DNA of 12,775 bases. Origin: Anaerolineae bacterium (GTDB lineage: Bacteria; Chloroflexota; Anaerolineae; DUEN01). Location: assembly GCA_021159845.1 (NCBI GenBank), contig JAGHDS010000287.1, positions 1 to 12,775 on the forward strand. The letters are read 5' to 3'. How positions within the stretch are numbered: position 1 is the first letter of the stretch; each line of letters begins with the position of its first letter. Positions 1-6,586 of this stretch are shown piece after piece. The notes below the pieces were generated by a model, which worked only from the letters and a program-made list of their open reading frames with translations, made no database searches and was not told the DNA's origin. Both the position numbers and the translations under genes were made by a program.

Positions 1-1353
1 GGTAGCACCAATGGCGAACGCCAGAAGCTTGTACTTGATCAAATTGATCCCCATGGCCTGGGCCACGTCCTCGTCCTCCCGTATGGCGATCCAGGCACGT
101 CCCACGCGCGAATCGCTCAGCCGCCACGAGACGAAGGCCGCGACCAGACACCCGAGGAGGATCAGATAATAAAGCTGTTGGGAGGTGACCAGTTGAACGC
201 CAGCGATGCTGGGCTTGGGAATCTGCAAAATGCCCTGTGCACCGCCGATGTAGGGCTTGAGCAGATCGGAATTCGCCAGTACGCGGATGATCTCCCCAAA
301 GCCCAGAGTGACGATCGCCAGATAATCACCGCGCATACGCAGGACAGGGATGCCGAGCAAGACCCCAGCCAGGGCCCCCATCAACATGGCAATAGGCCAC
401 GCCACCCAGAACGAGAGCCCCCATCCCAGCGATGAAGCAGGAGACGTGAGCAATCCGGTCGCGTAAGCCCCGATCGCGAAGAAGGCCACGTAGCCCAGGT
501 CGAGCAGGCCAGCAAACCCCACGACGATGTTAAGCCCCAGCCCCATGAGGACGTACAACCCAACATTATCAATCACGTCCGTCCAATAGAGCTGGAAGAG
601 GTCAGGAATGAAAAGCAGGAACATAAAGGCCACAGCAGCCAGCAGTAACCGCAATGGACGCCGTTGCCTGGAGGGCAATGTCTCCCATGCGTGTCCCACC
701 CCCTCCCGGGCAGCAGGCCACACAGCCGTCACCCCAGCGATCACCGCGAACGAGAGGACGGCGCCGGCGAGTGTCACCCCTTTGCGATGAAAGAGGAACC
801 GGACAAAGCCACGGGGCAGTTTCAGGCTCGTCAGAAGGACGGCGATCAACTCGTGGAGGACACTTACGAGCACGATGCCGCCCAACCCTACCAGCAACGA
901 CCGTCGCGCACGGGCTGGGAGCATCGGTAATGCTCCGCCGAGCACTCCCCACAAGGTCCCAACAACCAATAGCAACGGCACGCCCCAGCCAGGCGACAGG
1001 CCAAGGCTCAGGAGCTTCATCAATGCGGGAGTGGCATTCACCAGCACCGAGCGCAATTCCACGATATCGGCAATGATCACCAGAGCTCCTAGAGAAGCGG
1101 CGGTCACAAGTCCGGCAACACCCCCCGACACCAAATTGAGAACATCCCGATCCTTCTCCCGGACCACAGTGGTATACCCGGCCGCCCCCATCGTCAGCCA
1201 CAGCACGGCATAGCTCATCGGGATGACGCCACTGATCAGGTCTCGCTTGCTGAACACGCCAATGATGCCGACCAGCGCCAGATATAAGGCCGCACTACCA
1301 TAGATGAGCCCTGTCCTCACACCAGAGCGCAAATGCGAACGTAACCCGGTCAT
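1..1353 (-). CDS. livM: Branched-chain amino acid ABC transporter permease LivM, C-terminus beyond window, long N-terminal extension
   Basis: The frame is open from an ATG at 1353 to the window edge (451 codons, no stop), so the C-terminus is missing. Residues about 255-451 match the LivM permease family: a membrane helix block (VLMGLGLNIVVGFAGLLDLG, 268-287), the GDYLAIVTLGFGEIIR segment (342-357), and the EAA-type cytoplasmic loop with GRAWIAIREDEDVAQAMGI (418-436), which would contact the LivG/LivF ATPases. With LivH it should form the membrane channel importing branched-chain or related amino acids. Ahead of the family domain lie about 240 unrecognised residues with around six or seven hydrophobic stretches (near 15-34, 43-64, 74-98, 123-144, 151-176, 192-212, 234-252), which makes the protein much longer than the usual 300-430 residues. 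It starts 14-15 bp after livH behind a weak GGGGTGGG ribosome site, so the two genes are probably co-transcribed. The long ORF at 602-1201 in another frame is a shadow of this gene. Confidence 0.9.
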   Translation of the reverse strand, partial: MTGLRSHLRSGVRTGLIYGSAALYLALVGIIGVFSKRDLISGVIPMSYAVLWLTMGAAGYTTVVREKDRDVLNLVSGGVAGLVTAASLGALVIIADIVELRSVLVNATPALMKLLSLGLSPGWGVPLLLVVGTLWGVLGGALPMLPARARRSLLVGLGGIVLVSVLHELIAVLLTSLKLPRGFVRFLFHRKGVTLAGAVLSFAVIAGVTAVWPAAREGVGHAWETLPSRQRRPLRLLLAAVAFMFLLFIPDLFQLYWTDVIDNVGLYVLMGLGLNIVVGFAGLLDLGYVAFFAIGAYATGLLTSPASSLGWGLSFWVAWPIAMLMGALAGVLLGIPVLRMRGDYLAIVTLGFGEIIRVLANSDLLKPYIGGAQGILQIPKPSIAGVQLVTSQQLYYLILLGCLVAAFVSWRLSDSRVGRAWIAIREDEDVAQAMGINLIKYKLLAFAIGAT

Positions 1354-1368
1354 CTTAACGCCCACCCC

Positions 1369-2430
1369 TTACGCTTTCTTCTCCGTCAATACCTCGCCGA
1401 ATAAGCCGGTGGGTCGGAAGATTAAGACAAGTACCAACATCGAGAAAGCAATGACATCCTTGAGCTGATTCGGGCTGGGGATGCCCAACCCGGTAAAAAA
1501 CAAAGGCGGCCCGATCGACTCAAAGATACCCAGGAAGAGCCCACCGAACATTGCCCCCGGGATATTGCCAATGCCCCCCAACACAGCAGCCGTGAATGCC
1601 TTGATCCCCGGAATGAACCCCATCGTATGAATCACCTGCTTATTGTACAAGGCAAACAACACACCGCCAGCGCCAGCCAGAGCCCCTCCCACAATGAACG
1701 TATTGACAATCACGCGATCAACATCAATCCCCATCAAGGCAGCAGCATCCCGATCCTCCGCCACGGCGCGCATCGCCTTCCCCATCTTCGTCCGCTGCAC
1801 CAGCCAGTACAGGCCAGCCATCATCAACACAGCGCAAACGAAAACGATCACATGGATCCGCAAGACCGTGATCCCCCCTAGCTTCCAACTGCCCTTCAGG
1901 ATCCTGACATCCGGATACACTTTGATGCTTGTGCCGAAGAGCCCCCGGAAGCTGTACTGCAGGAAAAGAGAAGCCCCAATGGCCGTGATGAGAGGGACTA
2001 AGCGCGGCGCCCGCCGCAACGGCCGATAAGCGATGCGCTCCAGTGCCACCGCCAAACTGACCGATACGCTCATCGCGACGAGGAAAATGATAGCCAAAGC
2101 CGGGATGGGATGATTATCCAGGAACCCAGAGCGATCAAACGCCCGGGCGACAAAATAGCCGATATACGCCCCACTCATGAAGATCTCACCGTGGGCGAAG
2201 TTGATCATGAAGAGGATGCCATAGACCAACGTGTAACCTAATGCGATCAGAGCGTACACAGCCCCCTGGGCGAGCCCAAAAATAAAAAATGAGACCCAAT
2301 CACTCGGGCTATATAGCCCCTCACGGAGCGTGGCAATCGTGCCCACGATTGCCGCAGTAGCAATTAACGCTCCAATACCCCAGATCGCCAGGTCCGTAAC
2401 CGAAAAGCGCCTGCCTCGAAGTTGTTGCAT
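1369..2430 (-). CDS. livH: Branched-chain amino acid ABC transporter permease LivH
   Basis: A 353-residue polytopic membrane protein of the LivH family, the first permease subunit of the high-affinity branched-chain amino acid importer. Family signatures are GLAQGAVYALIALGYTLVYG (52-71) followed by INFAHGEIFMSGAY (76-89), the ATPase-contacting loop TKMGKAMRAVAEDRDAAALMGI (214-235), and the C-terminal AAVLGGIGNIPGAMFGG (281-297) and FRPTGLFGE (338-346). An extra N-terminal hydrophobic helix (about 13-33) precedes the normal start of the family, so the protein is about 50 residues longer than E. coli LivH. The start is supported by TGAGGAAG 6-13 bases upstream. It lies between the binding-protein gene (119 bp upstream, with an intercistronic hairpin) and livM (15 bp downstream), in the classic order of binding protein, LivH, LivM. 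Substrate cannot be read from the permease alone; urea or other amides are known for related systems. Confidence 0.95.
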   Translation of the reverse strand: MQQLRGRRFSVTDLAIWGIGALIATAAIVGTIATLREGLYSPSDWVSFFIFGLAQGAVYALIALGYTLVYGILFMINFAHGEIFMSGAYIGYFVARAFDRSGFLDNHPIPALAIIFLVAMSVSVSLAVALERIAYRPLRRAPRLVPLITAIGASLFLQYSFRGLFGTSIKVYPDVRILKGSWKLGGITVLRIHVIVFVCAVLMMAGLYWLVQRTKMGKAMRAVAEDRDAAALMGIDVDRVIVNTFIVGGALAGAGGVLFALYNKQVIHTMGFIPGIKAFTAAVLGGIGNIPGAMFGGLFLGIFESIGPPLFFTGLGIPSPNQLKDVIAFSMLVLVLIFRPTGLFGEVLTEKKA

Positions 2431-2457
2431 CGTTCTTCCTCAGACGAGGTTTAAGCA

Positions 2458-2496
2458 AGGGATGAGGCAAGAGATCTGCGCCCCCGCCTCATCCCT
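2458..2496 (-). promoter_or_regulatory. Intercistronic hairpin between binding-protein gene and livH
   Basis: AGGGATGAGGC (2458-2468) and GCCTCATCCCT (2486-2496) are perfect 11-base inverted repeats around a 17-base loop. On the minus-strand transcript the stem lies 54 bases after the binding-protein stop and 27 bases before the livH start. No U-run follows, so it is not a classic intrinsic terminator. In binding-protein operons such hairpins commonly protect the upstream mRNA from 3' decay or cause partial termination, so that binding protein exceeds permease; that role is inferred here. Confidence 0.7.
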
Positions 2497-2549
2497 GCAT
2501 TTCCGACATGCTAGCCTAACCAGCCCAATCCGCGGGCCTCACATCCACG

Positions 2550-3818
2550 TCATTCGGACACAACCACCCACTTGCCGTTCTCCACCTTCGAGATCGCGAC
2601 AGCGCCAACACCGCAGTCGCCGTTGGCGTCACACGAAATCGTGCCCGTCAATCCCTGGAAGTCCTTCGTATTGGCAATCGCATCGCGCAACGCCTTGCGC
2701 CCGATATGGAGATTACCATCCGGATCCACCTTTCCCACCTTCTCGATGGCGTTTAGGATCATCATGGTAGCGTCATAGGCATGAGCGTGGAAGGGAGCCG
2801 TGGGCTCCTCCCCGTAGGTCTCCTTGTATGCCTTCAAGAAAGCTTCCATGCCGGGGCCTGCACTGGCCGGGCTCGCAGCGCTGGCGTATACACCCTCGGC
2901 TGCATCACCCGCAGCCTCGATGAACGCCTTCGCCCGGATGCCATCTGCCCCCATCATGATCACATTCTGCATATCCACATCAGCGCGTTGCACAGCGATG
3001 TAGGCGCCTTCCGCCACGAACCCACTCCAGTAGATCATGTCAGGATTCGCGGCCTTGATCCGGGTCAGCACAGGACGCATGTCGGTATCACCGACATTTA
3101 CTGCCTCGCGGGCTACGATTTTACCGCCTAACTTCTCGAACGCCTTGGCAAACTCCTGCCCTAACTGCTCGGCGTAGGGGCTGCCATCATGAATCGTCGC
3201 CACCTTGCGCACGCCCAACTTCTCGTACGCGAACTTGGCAGCGGCCGGCCCCTGAATCTTGTCATTCCAGGCCGTGCGGAAGAAGATCGGCTTATGCGTC
3301 TCCGGAGCAGTCAAGCTCGGCGCCGTGCACGACGGGGAGACCATCGTGTAATGGTTCTGATTGTAGATATCGCTCGCTGGCGTACATGAGCTTGAGCACA
3401 TGTGCCCAACCACAGCCACGATCTGGGGATCGGCGACCAGCTTGTTGGCCACTGTCTGGCCGCCCTCGGCGCTGCACTGAGCGTCCTCGACCTGGAGTTC
3501 CACAGGGAATCCCAGTACCTCCGGCTTGTCCTTGACAGCCAACTCTGCACCACGCTGCTCATCAATGCCCAGAACATCGATGCCAGCACCGGAAAGGCCA
3601 GCAACGAACCCAAGGCGAATAGGATCACCTTTGGGGACGACCACAACACCCCATTCGTCCTCATACGTGAACTTCTCCGCTGTCGGTGTGGCTTTCTCCG
3701 CCGCCGGAGCAGCCTTCTCACCGGCCGCAGGTGCCGCAGGCGCCTGAGCGCCCGCACACGCCGACACGACCAGCGTCAACAACACCAAGACACTGACGAG
3801 AATCTGACGGGACCGCAT
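2550..3818 (-). CDS. livK: Branched-chain amino acid ABC transporter substrate-binding lipoprotein
   Basis: A 422-residue periplasmic-binding-type protein (LivJ/LivK, type 1 fold) that delivers ligand to LivH/LivM. The upstream in-frame ATG at 3836 is rejected because AAAGGAGGGG lies over it, ideally placed 5 bases before the ATG at 3818. The N-terminus is a lipoprotein signal (basic n-region, hydrophobic 6-18, lipobox VSAC with Cys21), followed by a low-complexity Ala/Pro/Glu/Lys linker (22-48) typical of surface-anchored binding proteins in monoderm-like bacteria. The mature domain starts near PIRLGFVAGLSGAGI (66-80) and includes VAVVGHMCSSSCTPASD (134-150), the usual ligand-contacting region. 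Six cysteines follow the lipid Cys (115, 141, 145, 164, 396, 402), more than in E. coli LivJ, which suggests disulfides in an extracytoplasmic protein. Expression is probably driven by the consensus promoter at 4043-4071 through a long structured leader. Exact ligand is unknown. Confidence 0.93.
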   Translation of the reverse strand: MRSRQILVSVLVLLTLVVSACAGAQAPAAPAAGEKAAPAAEKATPTAEKFTYEDEWGVVVVPKGDPIRLGFVAGLSGAGIDVLGIDEQRGAELAVKDKPEVLGFPVELQVEDAQCSAEGGQTVANKLVADPQIVAVVGHMCSSSCTPASDIYNQNHYTMVSPSCTAPSLTAPETHKPIFFRTAWNDKIQGPAAAKFAYEKLGVRKVATIHDGSPYAEQLGQEFAKAFEKLGGKIVAREAVNVGDTDMRPVLTRIKAANPDMIYWSGFVAEGAYIAVQRADVDMQNVIMMGADGIRAKAFIEAAGDAAEGVYASAASPASAGPGMEAFLKAYKETYGEEPTAPFHAHAYDATMMILNAIEKVGKVDPDGNLHIGRKALRDAIANTKDFQGLTGTISCDANGDCGVGAVAISKVENGKWVVVSE

Positions 3819-3823
3819 CGAAT

Positions 3824-3833
3824 CCCCTCCTTT
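3824..3833 (-). promoter_or_regulatory. Ribosome binding site fixing the binding-protein start
   Basis: The minus strand reads AAAGGAGGGG five bases before the ATG at 3818. It overlaps the first codons of a longer in-frame reading from 3836, so the downstream ATG is the real start. Confidence 0.85.
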
Positions 3834-3890
3834 CATTGATGGTGCTCTTCGATAAGGTCACCTAACACAACACCGATCTCCGTAAGATGA

Positions 3891-3960
3891 AAATAGAAAA
3901 ATGGGCACGCTCGCGCTTAGACAGAGAGTTAACTCCCAGTAAGAGCTCGCATGCACCATT
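3891..3960 (-). terminator. Terminator-like hairpin in the leader of the binding-protein gene (possible attenuator)
   Basis: On the minus-strand RNA the 5' arm AAUGG-U-GCAUGC (3960-3949) pairs with GCGUGC-CCAUU (3910-3900), giving 11 pairs with one bulged U and one G-U. Inside, CUUA/UAAG (3943-3940 with 3919-3916) and a GGGAG-UUAA-CUCUC hairpin continue the fold. The stem runs directly into UUUUUCUAUUUU (3901-3891 region), the form of an intrinsic terminator. It lies about 75 bases downstream of the predicted transcription start and about 80 bases before the start codon, so it could attenuate expression. It could also stop readthrough from the upstream gene. No antiterminator was identified with confidence. 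Confidence 0.55.
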
Positions 3961-3971
3961 GCCTGCGGTTT

Positions 3972-3996
3972 TTGGGATATTCAAAACAATACCCAA
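3972..3996 (-). promoter_or_regulatory. First leader hairpin
   Basis: UUGGGUAUU (3996-3988) pairs with AAUAUCCCAA (3981-3972) around a GUUUUG loop, nine pairs with one bulge. It sits upstream of the terminator-like hairpin in the same leader and may form part of a leader structure. No known riboswitch or T-box consensus was recognised. Confidence 0.45.
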
Positions 3997-4042
3997 GACG
4001 AGGGGACAGCTTAACCATAATAAAGGGGCTAGCTGAATACCG

Positions 4043-4071
4043 ATTATACGGCAAGCGCCCCAATTTGTCAA
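4043..4071 (-). promoter_or_regulatory. Consensus housekeeping-sigma promoter for the Liv operon
   Basis: Reading the minus strand, TTGACA (4071-4066) is followed after exactly 17 bases by TATAAT (4048-4043), a perfect match to the sigma-70/SigA consensus with optimal spacing. It stands 52 bases beyond the stop of the CDF-NifX gene, in an A+T-richer intergenic stretch. Transcription would begin near 4036, leaving about 218 bases of untranslated leader before the ATG at 3818. The 305-bp gap 3819-4123 holds this promoter, the two leader hairpins and a 29-codon ORF (4018-3929) with no ribosome site; no other gene is seen in it. Confidence 0.85.
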
Positions 4072-4123
4072 CCTCGCATCACTATGTCAAGTCAGAGGAG
4101 ATTGTCTAGCTCATCCAACACCG

Positions 4124-5398
4124 TCAAGTGGCCACCTGCACATCTCGCATGGCATCTGACAACGTGTTGGCTTGAGTGATCCTCACTTCCACTCCAGCAT
4201 TCCCCAGAGCATACACCGGGCCTTTCCCTTGCAACACCTCCTTCACCAACACGACATCCGCCTTCTCCTGAATCAACCACTCGGCCACCTGGATCCCTTT
4301 AGCCCGTGACACCTGCAAATACGGGTTGGGAATCACGCGCTGCTCCACAATGCGATGATCCGGCAAATGTATGGTCACCAGGGCAAAGTAAGGCGCCTCG
4401 CCGAAGTGGGGACTGAGCTCCCCTCCAGGATCTGCTAGCGGTACTGCATACCGCAAATGTGTTCTGGCTAGCGGCTCCACGTGGATCAACACCCGATCCA
4501 CAAAGGGGACCTCATCCCGGATCCGCTCCTCAATGCGATGGCTGATCGCCTCGGCGCGGGCCAGGTCCTGCACCCGTAACTCCAGGCCGGCCTCAACAAA
4601 GCGGAAACGACCCGCATTACGCCCCGTAACCCATTTCACGCGAGCAACGGTGGGCTCAGCCTGAATGACCTCTTGAATATGAGCCAATGTGTCCGCATCT
4701 AACGACGCATCCAGGAGGACGCGCATGCTATCGGCCAGCAGCTCCCATCCCGTGTACGCGATGACGATCACGATCACCAGGGCGGCGATCCGATCAGCGG
4801 GAACGGGTGATCGGTGGAAAATCAACGCCAGAAGCACAACCCCAGACGTCAGAACGTGAACCCGATACTCCTTGGCGTCCGCGACGAGCGAGGGAGAATT
4901 CGCCCTTTCCCCGGCCTGCAACTCGAAGAAGCTGAAGATGAAAGGGATAAGCAGGGAAAGAGCAACACCTCCCAGCACCCACGCGGATACGACCGGGCTG
5001 GTAGGCGAGGCTAGCAAGGCCCGCTTGCCGATCTCATAAGCCGTGAAGAAGATCATCATCGCCAGCCCGGCCGCGACCAGATTCTCCACTTTATATAGGC
5101 CATAAGGGAAAGCCTGGCTTTTACGCGTGGAAAGCTTCAAACCAACCAACACGGCAACCGACGCGAGCAAATCCACCAGGTTGTGGACCATTTCAGCCAC
5201 CACAGCCAGGCTTCCCGAGGCCATCGCCACCGCCAGATTGATCCCAGTCAGGATCACATTGACGGCGATGGAATACCATCCCCACCGCTCCAGGCCCATG
5301 TCCTCGCTTCCCGCTCGTACGGGCCTGCTCACGGGGGCTTCCGACAGCTCGCTCAAGACACGCCCCCTAGGAGTCCTCCGCACCTGATCGCCCAGCAT
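4124..5398 (-). CDS. Cation diffusion facilitator fused to a C-terminal NifX-like (FeMo-cofactor-binding fold) domain
   Basis: A 424-residue inner-membrane protein with three parts. Residues about 38-230 are a six-helix CDF transporter, a family that exports divalent metals in exchange for protons. Residues about 231-310 are the cytoplasmic CDF ferredoxin-like domain (LLDASLDADT, then GRNAGRFRFVEAGLEL, ending LIHVEP). Residues about 315-420 are a NifX/NafY-type domain (RYAVPLADPGGELSPHFGEAPYF). The transport-site residues on helix 2 are H72 and D76 (HNLVD). On helix 5, aligned by eye without gaps to E. coli YiiP, the usual HxxxD is replaced by E177 and H181 (EYRVH). The NifX part has FGEAP where the stand-alone proteins of this cluster have FGRCP, so its cysteine is lost. 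The ATG at 5398 overlaps the DUF59 gene by 32 bases; TTG at 5356 (behind AGGGGGCG) or ATG at 5299 are plausible alternative starts. Metal is unknown; iron, zinc or manganese are all possible. Confidence 0.9.
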   Translation of the reverse strand: MLGDQVRRTPRGRVLSELSEAPVSRPVRAGSEDMGLERWGWYSIAVNVILTGINLAVAMASGSLAVVAEMVHNLVDLLASVAVLVGLKLSTRKSQAFPYGLYKVENLVAAGLAMMIFFTAYEIGKRALLASPTSPVVSAWVLGGVALSLLIPFIFSFFELQAGERANSPSLVADAKEYRVHVLTSGVVLLALIFHRSPVPADRIAALVIVIVIAYTGWELLADSMRVLLDASLDADTLAHIQEVIQAEPTVARVKWVTGRNAGRFRFVEAGLELRVQDLARAEAISHRIEERIRDEVPFVDRVLIHVEPLARTHLRYAVPLADPGGELSPHFGEAPYFALVTIHLPDHRIVEQRVIPNPYLQVSRAKGIQVAEWLIQEKADVVLVKEVLQGKGPVYALGNAGVEVRITQANTLSDAMRDVQVAT

Positions 5399-5708
5399 CC
5401 GCCTCGCGTCGCGCCTCAGCCGCCTCGCGCAGCAGTTCGGTCAGCTCCGCCGCGCCGATGTAATCCACGACCTCCACCTCCTGGTCGGTCACGCCATCAA
5501 CTTCGAAGATGGCGTTGTAGATGGAAAAGGCGAGCGGGATGGCGATCGGGCACAGCGGCGATGACGGGCGGAACCGATAACGCACAACGCCTTCATCGTC
5601 CACCGTCAAGTCCTCAACCAGCCGCATACGGATCACATCGGCCCCAGTCTCAGGGTCGATCACACTGCTCAGCCGCTCCAGTATAGCATCTCGTAGCGAT
5701 TCATTCAT
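5367..5708 (-). CDS. MIP18/DUF59 family (SufT-like) iron-sulfur assembly factor
   Basis: A 113-residue cytoplasmic protein of the MIP18 (DUF59) family, relatives of which (SufT, PaaD, eukaryotic CIA2) act in Fe-S cluster maturation and are often fused or linked to Mrp/ApbC P-loop ATPases. Evidence is the N-terminal helix followed by IDPETGADVIRMRLVEDLTV (17-36) and the motif PSSPLCPIAIPL (48-59), where Cys53 corresponds to the conserved reactive cysteine of the family's TxxxCP segment. VDGVTDQEVEV (70-80) forms the last strand, and the tail is charged and Ala/Glu/Arg rich. It starts with an ATGA overlap with the upstream MinD-ferredoxin gene and overlaps the CDF gene at its end, so translation is likely coupled. 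A role in cluster delivery with the two adjacent ATPases is inferred. Confidence 0.8.
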   Translation of the reverse strand: MNESLRDAILERLSSVIDPETGADVIRMRLVEDLTVDDEGVVRYRFRPSSPLCPIAIPLAFSIYNAIFEVDGVTDQEVEVVDYIGAAELTELLREAAEARREADAGRSGAEDS

Positions 5709-6586
5709 AGCTGCAACGCCTCACGAAGATGGATCCACGCCCCGCGCAGCGTCTCCGTAACCGGGCCATCCGTATAAGCGGTGATCGGCTGTCCATGAAC
5801 CATCGCCTCGGTCACGGTGATGTCGTACGGGACACGGCCGACGATAGGAATATGCCGCGATCGGCAGAACGCCTCGATCTCCTCCGTCCGCGCCTCGTTG
5901 ATATCCGCCTTATTGATCAACACCCGGGCGGGAACGCCGAAATGATCCGTGGTGCCCAACACGCGCTCCAGGTCGTGCACGCCCGAGACGGTAGGCTCCG
6001 CGACCAGCAAAGCCATATCGGCCCCAGCGCTGGCGGAGATCACAGGGCAACCGATCCCCGGCGGGCCATCCACCAACACGAGATCCGCCCCGATGTCCAG
6101 GGCCAGCAACCTCGCCTGTTGCTTCACCACAGTCACCAGCTTCCCCGAATTCTCCTGGCCGGCGAAGAGATGCGCATGAAACAACGGCCCAAATCGGGTA
6201 TCCGAGCGATACCATTCGCCCGCCTGCTGTGGGACCATCCGAATAGCATTCACAGGGCACTGGTAAAAACAGGTCGCGCACCCTTCACACGCCAGACGAT
6301 CCACTCGATAGGTCAGGTCCCCCGGGATAATCGCGTCGAAGCGACACACCTGAGCACAGATATCACATGCCGTGCACTCATCTTCTATGATCTCCGCAAT
6401 GGAGCCCCCTTCGAAGGGATGCGTCTCCAACCGAGTCGGAGCCAACACGATGTCCAGATTCGCCGCGTCCACGTCCGCATCCGCCAGGACGACGCGCATC
6501 TCCGAGGATGCCAGGTGAGCGAGGGCGGCAGCGATCGACGTCTTCCCCGTTCCACCCTTACCGCTGAGGATCACGAGCTGCTTCAT
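5705..6586 (-). CDS. MinD-family P-loop ATPase with inserted ferredoxin domain (second paralogue)
   Basis: A 293-residue cytoplasmic ATPase of the MinD/Mrp superfamily with an inserted 2[4Fe-4S] ferredoxin domain (COG1149 type). The deviant Walker A KGGTGKT is at 10-16, and the switch/Walker B region LVDGPPGIGCPV is at 171-182. Two CxxCxxCxxxC clusters occur at C71/74/77/81 and C100/103/106/110, each ending in C(P) or C with the xxAI ferredoxin signature. The in-frame extension upstream to 6715 is rejected: AGGAGGTGG lies seven bases before the ATG at 6586, and that ATG overlaps the stop of the first paralogue as ATGA. Family members of this type occur beside NifX-like proteins in archaea and anaerobic bacteria, but their reaction is not established. 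ATP-dependent transfer of an Fe-S or metal cluster is the leading idea by analogy to Mrp/NBP35. It forms a co-translated pair with the preceding gene. Confidence 0.92.
   Translation of the reverse strand: MKQLVILSGKGGTGKTSIAAALAHLASSEMRVVLADADVDAANLDIVLAPTRLETHPFEGGSIAEIIEDECTACDICAQVCRFDAIIPGDLTYRVDRLACEGCATCFYQCPVNAIRMVPQQAGEWYRSDTRFGPLFHAHLFAGQENSGKLVTVVKQQARLLALDIGADLVLVDGPPGIGCPVISASAGADMALLVAEPTVSGVHDLERVLGTTDHFGVPARVLINKADINEARTEEIEAFCRSRHIPIVGRVPYDITVTEAMVHGQPITAYTDGPVTETLRGAWIHLREALQL

Noticed and set aside
602..1201. 199-residue minus-strand ORF, and several plus-strand ORFs over the same region
   Set aside because: They are out of frame with the uninterrupted LivM frame, which has clear family motifs; their composition (Cys/Arg/Gly rich) is that of a shadow frame.
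3819..4036. T-box or known amino acid riboswitch in the Liv leader
   Set aside because: No T-box core (GGNACCRCG-type) sequence and no known riboswitch consensus could be found; only generic hairpins are supported.
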